Shown in pieces: positions 8,676 to 16,981 of a DNA stretch of 64,000 bases (its first letter is position 1; each line of letters begins with the position of its first letter). Source of the stretch: DASWLF01 sp963768765 (GTDB lineage: Bacteria; Desulfobacterota; Desulfobaccia; Desulfobaccales; 0-14-0-80-60-11); NCBI GenBank assembly GCA_963768765.1, contig CAVYJK010000033.1, positions 1-64,000 on the forward strand. The letters run 5' to 3'. A program made the position numbers and the translations under genes. Below the pieces are notes generated by a model. That model saw nothing but the letters and a program-made list of their open reading frames with translations, searched no databases and had not been told where the DNA came from.

Positions 8676-9289
8676 CCTGGCGGTGGGGTTGGCGCTGCTG
8701 GCCGGCTGCGGGGCGCAGCCGGCCGGGCCGCCGCAGCAGGCGCAGGTTTCACGGGTCATCGACGGCGACACCCTGGAGCTGGCAGGGCGGCGCCCGGGTG
8801 CGGGTCCTGGGGATCGACGCCCCGGAAATGGAAAAAGAGGGCCACCCGGCGGAATTTCTGGCCCACAAGGCCAAGGCCGTGCTTAGCAATCTGACCCTGA
8901 AAAAGACGGTGCGCCTGGAGTACGACCGGCAGCGCTACGACCACTACGCCCGCTTGCTGGCCTACCTCTTCCTTCCCGACGGGACCTTCGTCAACGCCGA
9001 ACTGGTGCGCCAGGGCCTGGCCCTGGTTTACTTCCACGCCCCCAATACCCGCTACCGGGAGACCCTGCTGGCCGCCCAGCGGGAGGCCCTGGAAGCGCAG
9101 CGGGGCATATGGCAGCAGCGGCTGCGCCAGGACGAGCCCTACTACCTGGGCAACCGCAGCACCCTGCGCCTGCACCGGCCCGGCTGCCCCCTGGCGGCCA
9201 AGATCGCCCCGGCCAACCGGGTGCGCTTGGAATCGCTGAAAGACGCCTACCTCCAGGGCTACAGCCCCTGCCGCAGTTGTACACCGTGA
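8620..9289 (+). CDS. Thermonuclease (SNase-like) lipoprotein, frameshifted
   Basis: The first frame gives a lipoprotein-type signal (VGLALLAGC), then VSRVIDGDTLEL, the start of a staphylococcal-nuclease fold. A second frame from about 8795 continues it: RVLGIDAPEMEKEG, YDHYARLLAYLF, ELVRQGLALVYF. The domain carries Arg/Asp/Glu residues expected for a Ca-dependent nuclease active site. Removing one G from CTGGCAGGG near 8780 restores the frame as ELQGGARVRVLG. The C-terminus adds a Cys-containing tail (HRPGC...SPCRSC) like the Ada/metal-binding tail seen on some secreted nucleases. The start is uncertain. Candidates are TTG 8620 and GTG 8683, both overlapping or abutting the upstream gene. Confidence 0.75.
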
Positions 9290-9323
9290 AATGGGAAAAT
9301 GGGGGAAGGGGGCTAAGGGCCGC

Positions 9324-9854
9324 TTACGAAAAAGTCCCCCGGTCCTCCGCCAAATTCTCATGCCTTAGCAGCCAGCGCTTGCGGTCCACCCCGGAACTGT
9401 AGCCGCCCAGGGACCCATCCGCATTGATGACCCGGTGGCAGGGGATGATGATGGGGATGGGGTTCAGCGCGTTGGCCTGGCCCACGGCCCGGGGGGCCCT
9501 GACGTTGCCGACCCGGGCGGCCAACTCCCGGTAGGAGACGGCGGCCCCCCAGGGAATCCGCCGCAATTCCTGCCAGACCCGCAGTTGGAAAGGGGTGCCG
9601 TGGGGGTCCAGGGTGAGGGCGGCGAAGTCGGTGGGGACCCCGGCGAAATAGGCGGCCAGCTCCTTTTTAACCGTGTCGATCATGGGAAGCAGGGAGGGTG
9701 GGGGAGGGGGTCCGTCCGTTCCCGGTTCCGGGCAGTCAAACTCCAGGGCGCTGAGTCCGGCCCCGGTGAAGTAAAGGCACAGGGGCCCCAGGGGGGTGGG
9801 CCTGAAGATAATGGACCATTCCATGGAATGGGGGCTCTTATTCCTGGCTCGCAT
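9324..9854 (-). CDS. ogt: Methylated-DNA-protein-cysteine methyltransferase
   Basis: The 176-residue repair protein transfers O6-alkyl groups from guanine to its own cysteine. The active-site block IIIPCHRVI is present with Cys139. Helix-turn-helix residues (SYRELAARVG) and the asparagine-hinge region (RAVGQANALNPIP) are intact. The start at 9854 is supported by AGGAGACAGAAA just upstream; a longer frame to 9902 lacks this. The N-terminal domain is of the short Ogt type and there is no Ada fusion. Confidence 0.9.
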   Translation of the reverse strand: MRARNKSPHSMEWSIIFRPTPLGPLCLYFTGAGLSALEFDCPEPGTDGPPPPPSLLPMIDTVKKELAAYFAGVPTDFAALTLDPHGTPFQLRVWQELRRIPWGAAVSYRELAARVGNVRAPRAVGQANALNPIPIIIPCHRVINADGSLGGYSSGVDRKRWLLRHENLAEDRGTFS

Positions 9855-9923
9855 TTTCTGTCTCCTGGCGGGCAGTTCCCGTCTGATAATTATCTTTGCC
9901 ATTTTGGGGTGATGGGAGGGGTC

Positions 9924-9975
9924 TTAGGGGAGGCTGGGGGGCATCTTGTGAAAAAGTCCCCCGGCCCTCCCCTAA
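9924..9975 (-). terminator. GC-rich imperfect hairpin after the GltD/HdrD gene
   Basis: TTAGGGGAGGCTGGGGG pairs imperfectly with CCCCCGGCCCTCCCCTAA across a short loop. It begins four bases past the stop of the leftward oxidoreductase gene. It lacks a clean T-run, so it may be a repeat-derived stem rather than an intrinsic terminator. Confidence 0.4.
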
Positions 9976-9978
9976 CTC

Positions 9979-12056
9979 TCACAATCCCATCAAGTATCGC
10001 TTCAGGCGCCAGCGGCGCCACCAGCGCTGCAGGGAGCCGGGGGGCGGCGCGGCTGTCGCCGTACGCCATTCGGGATTGAACAGGAGCTCCAGCACGTGCA
10101 GGGCCGGGCGCCCGGCCCCTTTGAGGCGAGCCCGGCAGGTGGCGCAGTAAGTGACCAAATCCCGGGTGGCCTCGGAGAGGCGGAAATCCGTCATCTTCCG
10201 GGCCAAAACCGGGTTCACCGCGGGCACCATGCCGCCGGAGCCGCAGCAGATGCTGCGCTCCCGGCTGTGAGCCATCTCTTCGAAGCGGTGGCCCGCCGCG
10301 GCCACCAGGCGGCGCACTGAGTCGTGGATGTGGGGGCTCTGTCGGGCCCCGCAGGCGTCGTGGATGTTAAAAATCCCGGCGGCGGCTTCAACCCCTGGGG
10401 GCAGGCCCATTTCCAGCATCACTTCATAGAGGGAGCGGGTCTTGATTTCCGGCAGGTACTCGCCGATGGTGTGGAGGCAGTGGGTGCAGGCCGCGATGAG
10501 CTCTCCCGCCCCCAGCCGCGCCAGTTCCCCGGCCACATTTTTTAACACCCGGTGGAGCACGTCCTGTTCTCCCAGCAGCTGGCTGGGGGCGCCGCAGCAG
10601 TTGAGCATGACGCCGGTGTCCGGCAGCCTCTCCCGGAGATAAGCATAGGCGGCCTTCACCAGGTGCGGGCTGTGGCCGGGGAGAGAGCAGCCCGGGAAGA
10701 ATACCCGCGCCGCCCGGCCCGTGGCCGGGTCCGGCCGGCTCAGGGTGAAGGCGGGGGAGGTGCCCCATTTCACGTAATTTTGGATGCCCTTGTGTGGGGC
10801 GAGCGGCCCCCGGCCGCCGGCCACCAGGCGCTGCCGGTAGTCCAGACAGACCTGGCCGGCGTGCAAATCTTTGGGGCACACGGCCTGGCACAGCCCGCAG
10901 TAGTGACAGGAGTAGGGGATAAGGGGGTCAGTTAGGCCCCGCACCGCCAGGAGCCGGACCATCTCTTTTTCCGTGTAAGGGAAATGCTGGAGGTAATGCT
11001 GTAAAAAGGTGCAGTTCCTGACGCATTGGGAGCAGACGCAACTGAGGCAGCGGGCCGCCTCTGCCTGCGCCCCGGCCTGGCTTAGGCCCAGTTCCGTTTC
11101 GGAGGCGGGTTGGGCCAGGCGCACCTCCAGGGGAAGTTGGTCCCCCCCGGCCCGGGGCGCGGGGGCCACGCCGGTGGTGTCCACCACCAGGTTGGTGGTG
11201 CGGCTCGTAAGGGGCGGCAAATTTTCCGGCAGGGCTTCCTGCTGCAAGCAAGCGTGGATGGCCAGGGCCGCCCGCCGGCCCGCGGCAAAGGCCGCCACCG
11301 CGGTGCGAGGCCCGGTCACCAGGTCGCCGCCGGCAAAGACGCCGGGGGTCCGGGTCTCCAGGGTGTCGGGGTCCGCTTCCAGGCGGCGGCCGTGGGCGGT
11401 GTCGAAGGCCAGGCCCGGGCCGAAGAAGTTGAAATCCGCGGTCTGGCCCACGGCCAAAACCACGGCGTCGGCCTCCACGGTGCTGAGCCGGTCCTCCAGG
11501 TAGGCAGGGGCAAAGCGGCCTTCGTCGTCGAAGAGCCGCGCCACCGCCTTGAGCATGACGCCGCTGACCCTGCCGTCCTGTCCCAAGATCTGCTTCACCC
11601 CCCAGCGGTGGCGGAAGTCGATGCCTTCCAACCGGGCCTCGCTGATCTCTTCCGGAGAGGCAGGCATCTCTTCCGGGGCCTCCAGGCAGACCACCGTGAC
11701 CTGGGCGGCCCCCCAGCGCCGGGCGCTGCGGGCCACGTCCACGGCCACGTTCCCCCCGCCCACCACCGCCACCCGGGGGCCCAGGTTGAGGGCCGCCCCG
11801 GAGTTGGCGGCCCGCAGGAAATCGAGGCCGTAGTAAACCTGGGGGCGCAGATGCGGCCCAGGATGCCGGGGAAGGGGCAGCGCTCCAGGACCACCGCCAG
11901 GGCCTCGGCCAGGTTGCCTTCCTTAAGGAAGCGGATTTTCTCCCGCACCCGGATGTCCAGAGGGCAGGCGGCCTGGCAAGGGGGCAGCTCTTCGCCGATG
12001 CACTCCGCCAGGATCTTGTCCGACCAGTTGATAGTTGCATCATTTTTAACGGACAT
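9979..12056 (-). pseudogene. GltD-like pyridine nucleotide oxidoreductase fused to HdrD-like Fe-S module, internally deleted and frameshifted
   Basis: The first 75 residues (start 12056) match the N-terminal Fe-S region of glutamate-synthase beta/GltD proteins (CQAACPLDIRVREK, then GILGRICAP). A second frame then opens directly at VYYGLDFLRAANSG and the NAD(P)-binding GGGNVAVDVARSARR block, and runs to 9979. The intervening FAD-binding Rossmann segment with GxGxxG (expected ~150-200 residues) is absent. The two parts join out of frame near 11845. After the FAD C-terminal part (TPGVFAGGD) come two cysteine-rich ferredoxin-like motifs (CSQCVRNC, CHYCGLCQAVCP). An HdrB/D-type module follows, with FFPGCSLPG, NCCGAPSQ, CTHC and CCGSGG. 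Such fusions transfer electrons between NAD(P)H and thiol/disulfide or quinone systems. It is either a real pseudogene or an assembly collapse. Confidence 0.75.
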
Positions 12057-12250
12057 AAAATCTTTTTAGTGTAGCCACCGGCTTACCGTAAAAGTCACCT
12101 GTTACCAAAGACAAATCTTCTCTGGAATTCGTAAGGGCGGGGGACCCCCGCCTCGCGGTAGCGTGGTTCATTATGGTTTAATCTGCGCCAATTATGAGAA
12201 GCGGCATTAACCCGGGTTTCAATCCGAAGCTGCAAACTTGGGGGCGTTTT

Positions 12251-12790
12251 TCATCTGGTTCTCACCACGAAATTCTGGGTGGCGCGGATCTGGTCATCCA
12301 GGACGCCCACCCCCACCCCCAGATGGGTATACTCGGGATTGAGGATATTGGCCCGGTGTCCCGGCGAGGTCATCCAACTGTCCACGATGACCCGGGCGAT
12401 GAGCTTGCTGTCGGAGTAATCCTGGCCCTTGCCGCCCCAGATGTTTTCTCCGGCCCGGGAGATGAAGTTGGAGTAGACCGGGGCGATGCGGTCCTTGGGG
12501 GAGGCCCCGTCCGGGTTCACATGGCTGAAGAAGTTGCGCCGCAGCATGTCGTCGGTGTGCAGGCGGGCGATTTCCACCAGGCCTTCGTCCCGGTCCAGGG
12601 ACGGCAAGCCTTTCTTGCGGCGCTCCTCGTTGGTGAGGCGATAGATGCGGCGTTCCACTTCTTTCAGGTGCTGGATGCGGACGCCCCGCGGCTTGGCCGA
12701 GATGCGCAGCTGGCCCCGGGCCGGGGCCAGGGAGAAGGAGAGTGCCAGCAAGACAGCCAATCCCAACGCCAGCTTTCGGCCCCCGGCCAT
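12251..12790 (-). CDS. Secreted CAP/SCP-domain protein (YkwD-like)
   Basis: The product of 179 residues has a signal peptide (LALGLAVLLALSFSLAPARG) and a CAP domain. Hallmarks are VERRIYRLTNEERRKKGLP, IARLHTDDMLRRNFFSHVNPDG, AGENIWGG and SWMTSPGHRANILNPEYTHLGVG. The conserved His/Glu/Glu/His cavity residues of the family are present. These proteins are exported and often linked to envelope or stress functions, but the activity is unknown. GGAGGAAGTAGA precedes ATG 12790. A longer frame upstream runs through a terminator hairpin and is not used. Confidence 0.87.
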   Translation of the reverse strand: MAGGRKLALGLAVLLALSFSLAPARGQLRISAKPRGVRIQHLKEVERRIYRLTNEERRKKGLPSLDRDEGLVEIARLHTDDMLRRNFFSHVNPDGASPKDRIAPVYSNFISRAGENIWGGKGQDYSDSKLIARVIVDSWMTSPGHRANILNPEYTHLGVGVGVLDDQIRATQNFVVRTR

Positions 12791-12808
12791 TCTACTTCCT
12801 CCAAAAGA

Positions 12809-12866
12809 ATTTGGGGGAGGCCCGGGCACGCTCAGCCACAGCCCGGCCCTCCCCCAAAATTTTATC
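12809..12866 (-). terminator. Long hairpin between ferredoxin and CAP genes
   Basis: On the plus strand, AATTTGGGGGAGGCCCGGGC pairs with GCCCGGCCCTCCCCCAAAATT across a ~15-base loop. It sits between the stop of the ferredoxin-like gene and the ribosome site of the CAP gene, both leftward. An A/T-rich flank supports terminator function. It resembles the stems in the composite repeats at 20.2 and 29.4 kb. Confidence 0.5.
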
Positions 12867-12873
12867 ATCTCTG

Positions 12874-13230
12874 TTAGAGCTTGACAAACTTCTGGGCCAG
12901 TTTTTCCCGGGCGCACCGGAGGCAGAGGCGCCGCAGCACCTGTTTGCCCACGGGGGCCCGGGCCGGAGCCACGGGAGCGCCGCATCTCCGGCACTTGAGG
13001 GTCTCCAGCCGGTTCAACACCGTGCCGCAGAGGCGGACTTCACGATTATCCTGGCCTTCGATATAATCAATGGCCCCGGTGGGGCAGACGGGCACGCACC
13101 AGGGGTCGGAACAATGGAAACACGGCATGAAGACAAAGCCCATGCGGGGCAGGCCGCCACTATTTTGGGGTATGAATGCCAAAGGGGGGTTTGCCACCGT
13201 GCTCCGGGCAAGACAAAAAAGCGGCCGCAC
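12874..13230 (-). CDS. Truncated ferredoxin-type protein with zinc-ribbon tail
   Basis: The frame has 118 codons. The block CFHCSDPWCVPVCPTGAI is the second-cluster motif of NrfC/DmsB-type 4Fe-4S subunits. The first CxGCxxC motif and the later clusters of that family are missing. After an NREVRL stretch comes a C-terminal ribbon-like section with CRRCGAP and CLRCARE, ending KLAQKFVKL. The residues before MGFVFMP (PLAFIPQNSGGLPR) look coding, so the true protein probably extended upstream and is N-terminally truncated. ATG 13143 is an alternative start. The DUF169 gene lies just upstream on the same strand, so both may belong to one unit. Confidence 0.5.
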   Translation of the reverse strand: MRPLFCLARSTVANPPLAFIPQNSGGLPRMGFVFMPCFHCSDPWCVPVCPTGAIDYIEGQDNREVRLCGTVLNRLETLKCRRCGAPVAPARAPVGKQVLRRLCLRCAREKLAQKFVKL

Positions 13231-13277
13231 CGCTCAGGGTTCGGCCGCCATTTGCTATTTCCAACAACCAGGCCGGT

Positions 13278-14105
13278 TCATACCGCTTCGTACTTGAACA
13301 GGGGGCAACCCTTACAGACATCCATGCCCGGCCACGGTTCGCCGCCTTTACCCAGGACGGAAGGACCGCCCATCTCGGTAACGCGCTTCAGCAATTGGGC
13401 GGCGCTGTCCTTGATTTGCGTTCCGGGGATAAAGAGATTCATCATGGACATATCACTTTTGCCCGAAGTTTTACTTCCGGCGCACATGGTAGTCAGGTTG
13501 GCCGTTTTGTGGTTAAAGGCCCATACCGAACCGGAGCACACAGCCGAATTAGGGGTATGATTAAAGGTGAGACTGCTGCGGCCGGTGGCGGCCATGTAGT
13601 CGTTGAGGACGTGGTACGCCTGATAGGGCAGCAGCATAAAAAAGACGATATCCGGGTCGATCCCCGACTCGTCAAACATGGCCAGGGGCGCGGTATAGAT
13701 GCCGTAGCACTTCCCCAGGGGGAGTTTGGCTTTGCCCTGGGGCGCTTGCCAGGCCAGTTCCTCGTTCCGCAGATATTTCATGTGCCGTTTGGTGTCTTTT
13801 TCCTTGTCCAACTCCCGGAAGCCGAACACCGGTTCGGCATTTTCGCACAACAGCATGTTAGCGGGCATGTACATGGCCTTATGCCCGCCCCGGGCCATGG
13901 CCAGGTGTTGGCAATAGGTCAGTCTGGCCTTGGCTTTGGCGTTGATTTTGTACTTGGAGATTTCGGCCTCGTCCGCACAGAATTTGATGCCCACCGGATC
14001 AAAATCCACCCGGATATAGTAGATGTAAGTGTCCGCCACGTCCGTATAAGTAAGGTGGTCCTTGCTCTTCGCGGCAATCGCGGCCATGCTTTCTTTCAGT
14101 CCCAT
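13278..14105 (-). CDS. DUF169 family protein
   Basis: The protein has 275 residues and starts at ATG 14105 after AAGGAGAATACGA. The sequence fits DUF169: YCQHLAMARGG, an ENAEPVFGFREL segment, a long alpha/beta region with PDIVFFMLLPYQAYHVL, and several spaced cysteines (SAVCSGSVW, TMCAGS, DVCKGCPLF). The family is common in anaerobes and archaea near redox enzymes, and its activity is not established. No signal or membrane segment is seen. The adjacent ferredoxin fragment suggests a redox context. That is inference. Confidence 0.75.
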   Translation of the reverse strand: MGLKESMAAIAAKSKDHLTYTDVADTYIYYIRVDFDPVGIKFCADEAEISKYKINAKAKARLTYCQHLAMARGGHKAMYMPANMLLCENAEPVFGFRELDKEKDTKRHMKYLRNEELAWQAPQGKAKLPLGKCYGIYTAPLAMFDESGIDPDIVFFMLLPYQAYHVLNDYMAATGRSSLTFNHTPNSAVCSGSVWAFNHKTANLTTMCAGSKTSGKSDMSMMNLFIPGTQIKDSAAQLLKRVTEMGGPSVLGKGGEPWPGMDVCKGCPLFKYEAV

Positions 14106-14158
14106 TCGTATTCTCCTTCATGTCTCTGCATTGCATTAGGTTGAAATCTTCTCCGCTC

Positions 14159-14749
14159 TTATAGTTTCTGGTCGGCGGCCGGGGGCAACCCATCGAGTAG
14201 GCCCTTCGCTTCCCGGGGGGTCTCGGTATAACTGTCCAGGATCACTTTGATCCCGCGGAAATGCGATAGTTTGCGCTTAATTTTCTTGAACAGGATATAG
14301 ACCGGGATATAGAGCAGGATGAAGACCCCGATGTACCCCAAGGGGTAGCCGATGTATGGGATGGGGAACTCCAGTTCGAAGAAACGATACTGCATCCAGC
14401 CCAAGAAGAAGAAAATGGGCCAGAAAAACGTCGCCGAAAGAGCCAACTGCATGAAGAAAGACTTGCTGAAGGCCTCGTTGGCCAGCTTGTTGGCTGCCTC
14501 ATAGGCCGGCCTGTCCCCTGTCTTCAAGGCCTCCATGGACAACTCCTGGTATTTCTTGGCTTCGCCGGCTACCTCCTGGAAGCGGCGCCGCACCAGGAAA
14601 GACGCCAGGAAGGAGGTGAACTCCCCCAGCAGCAGGGCCAGAAGAGCCACCACCAAGGTGCCCAGGAGAAAATTCAACCATGCCTGGCCGGTCAGTCGGA
14701 AAAACCAGATTAAGTACGGATCCAGAAGGAGGTAGGGTTGCATTTCCAT
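14159..14749 (-). CDS. EMC3/TMCO1-like (DUF106) membrane protein
   Basis: From ATG 14749 the protein has 196 residues with about four hydrophobic segments. Between the first and second lies a charged cytoplasmic helix pair, QEVAGEAKKYQELSMEALKTG then YEAANKLANEAFSKSF. This arrangement and the following WPIFFFLGWMQYRFFE resemble the Oxa1-superfamily EMC3/TMCO1 membrane insertases. The match is by motif impression only. It is followed, same strand, by the broken TauE/SafE permease gene's end (67-base gap in the reverse order), suggesting one transcription unit. Confidence 0.5.
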   Translation of the reverse strand: MEMQPYLLLDPYLIWFFRLTGQAWLNFLLGTLVVALLALLLGEFTSFLASFLVRRRFQEVAGEAKKYQELSMEALKTGDRPAYEAANKLANEAFSKSFFMQLALSATFFWPIFFFLGWMQYRFFELEFPIPYIGYPLGYIGVFILLYIPVYILFKKIKRKLSHFRGIKVILDSYTETPREAKGLLDGLPPAADQKL

Positions 14750-14815
14750 GCCCGCCTGAGAGGAAGAGGGGACCATACCAAGCCGGCCCCTCTCTCCCCT
14801 TTGGATTGTTTACTC

Positions 14816-15985
14816 CTACATTCCCGGTAAAATAGAATGACCCATGAAGCCCTTGGTCAGATAACCGATGCCCACGTACACCGCCAGGACCACGAAGATG
14901 CGCTTCAGCCAAATATCGGGGATCTTCTTGGAGGTGACCGGACCGAGGACGGAGCCGATGGCGATGCCGATCAGTTCGGTGCTGATCAGGATAAAATCCA
15001 CGGGCACCTGCCGCATCACCATCATGTTGAAGATGTTAAGCGACCATGCCCACCAGCACCGCCAGGGCCGAGGTGCCGGCCACGATGAACATGGGCAGGC
15101 CGGCCACGGAGGTGAGGAAGGGCACGTAGAGGAAGCCGCCCCCCACCCCGATAAAGGCTGAGATGCCGTTGATGACAAAGCCGCCCAGAAGGGGCCAGAT
15201 GGGATTAAAGGAGAATTCCTGGCCATAAAAAGTAAAAGCGATTCTGGAGAGGCCCCAATGCGTGACCTGCACCCCTTTGGCATGCTCAGCGCTCACCTGG
15301 GTGGATTTCTTGATATGGGCATCTTCAAAGGCCTTGGCCGCGGCCTTGGCCGCCTTCTTTTTCTCCTGGCCCTCGGGAGTGGTTTCATAGAAGAGCACGA
15401 AGGCTACGGCAAAGACGATGATCCCGAAAAAACCGACGTAGAGGCTGACATTCATTTTGCCGACGGTAAGCAGGGGGATCAGGTAGCCGGCGAGGATGCC
15501 GCCGACCGCCAGACATAAGCCCAGGGGGAGCACCAGCCGTCCCATGCGGTAATAGGTGAGGGAAGAAATCAAGGCCGACAATCCCACCAGATACTGGTTG
15601 CTGGTGCGAATGGAGTCGGTCAGCATCTTGTTCAAGGTGGGACTGGTTTTCTTGAAGACTCCTGCCATAGTCCGACAGCCCGAAGACGGTGATGTGGCCC
15701 ACCCCGGCCATGATGCCGCCGAAGGCGCCCACCGAGGAGAAGATCCAGCCGACCCAGATGCCCCACAGGATGTAAAACAGGAAGAAATGATGGGGCGCTC
15801 CGGGAATCCCCATGAAGCCCTTGGGGGCGTCGGGATGGATCATACCCGGGCCGGTCGCCCACCGGGGTCTTGGCGATGGCCTCCTCCAGCTTGCCGGCGA
15901 AGGAAGGCGCCGCGAGCACCAGGGTGGCGGCCACAATAACGATTAGGATGACAATGAAGCCAATGATTAAGTAACGTTTTCTCAT
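14816..15985 (-). pseudogene. TauE/SafE (DUF81) sulfite exporter family permease, three frameshifts
   Basis: Reading leftward from ATG 15985 (ribosome site CAGGAGGTTTTC), the pieces are a signal-anchor (LIIGFIVILIVIVAATLVLAA), then HHFFLFYILWGIWVGWIFSSVGAFGG in a second frame. A third frame from ~15668 carries the central loop and ISAFIGVGGGFLYVPFL. A fourth frame carries LNIFNMMVMRQVPVDF to the end. Each of the three shifts (about 15850, 15665 and 15045) is repaired by removing one base (a C, a G and a G). The corrected product would be ~390 residues with the duplicated GG-containing TauE motifs. Members export sulfite, sulfonates or related anions. A second, intact member is at 32.7 kb. Confidence 0.8.
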
Positions 15986-16069
15986 GAAAACCTCCTGAAT
16001 CAATATGATGCAATTATTATGGCAATGAGCAAATTACCCTGCTTTATCGCAGCAAATTCAGGTGATAGT

Positions 16070-16546
16070 CTAGGGAAGACCCCGTTCCATCAAGTCCAGG
16101 AAGTCAACCTTTTTCAGAGGCTTGGCTCCCAGCACCCGGAAGAGCAGCACCGGCATGGGGGCATGGCTCACCACCTTCTCGGCGACGCTGCCCAGGACCC
16201 AGGCCACCTCGCCCATACCGTGGGTGGCCATGGCGATAAGGTCCATGCCCTTTTCATCGGCGTACGAGATGATCTCCCGGGCCGGCTCTCCCTTGACGCA
16301 GGCGACCTCAACCTTTAGGCCTTGAGCCTGCAGCTCTTTGGCGGCTGTGGCCACCAGCGATTCGCACTTCTGAGACTCGCCTTCAATGAACTTTGCAACT
16401 TCCTCCGAGGTGGGTTTACCCCAGTCAGGGTGCACATTCAGCAAGGTAACCCGGGCATCCTGGGTCTTGGCCAGGTCTATCACCTGGGGGAAAACCCTGG
16501 TTGCTAATTCGGAGCCATCCAAAGGAACCAGAATTTTTTTAAACAT
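16070..16546 (-). CDS. Universal stress protein, UspA family
   Basis: The 158-residue protein starts FKKILVPLDGSE. It ends with the nucleotide-binding signature region ATHGMGEVAWVLGSVAEKVVSHAPMPVLL, which carries glycines in the G-x2-G-x9-G-S/T style, so ATP binding is likely. A clear GGAGG site precedes ATG 16546. It lies downstream of the membrane genes on the same strand with about 85 bases between, and may be transcribed alone. The role is stress tolerance in general; no specific partner is apparent. Confidence 0.88.
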   Translation of the reverse strand: MFKKILVPLDGSELATRVFPQVIDLAKTQDARVTLLNVHPDWGKPTSEEVAKFIEGESQKCESLVATAAKELQAQGLKVEVACVKGEPAREIISYADEKGMDLIAMATHGMGEVAWVLGSVAEKVVSHAPMPVLLFRVLGAKPLKKVDFLDLMERGLP

Positions 16547-16981
16547 TGATTCACCTCCTTCCCATTTTTTGCCTCAACCGTAATCCGATCACCTCATAAA
16601 GTCCACGGGATTCTGGGAGCAAAAAACTTGCCAAAATTAAAAATATGGCAACTATTTGTATATATCGGAAATTGCTCGGAAAATTATCTGCCCCAGGGCT
16701 TGTCTGGGGATTTGTTAATTGTTTATCCTTAACAGGTGTTAGCGCGCAACTGTTAACCTTAACCTTTAGCGCCCCTGGGATTATGGGGCCAAGGCCAACT
16801 GCCGGCAACGACCCAAACTCAAAGGAAGGGAAAAGAATGGCTGAGAGACTTATATTCATAAGCTGTGGGCAGCAGACACCTGTGGAGAAGAATCTCGGTA
16901 CCACGGCGCCAAGCGAAGCTTGGCGCCCAGATGGGTCCTCAAGCAGGAGCTTGGGGACGAGAAACCTCAATCAACTTGGGA
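16547..16981. other. Intergenic region with hairpin
   Basis: This A/T-richer 435-base stretch lies upstream of the universal stress gene. Near 16907-16929 is a perfect 10-base inverted repeat, GGCGCCAAGC/GCTTGGCGCC, with a GAA loop. It is followed by CAAGCAGGAGCTTGGGG, an element echoed near 23130. No supported gene is present. A plus-strand frame crossing the area lacks coding character. Confidence 0.5.
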
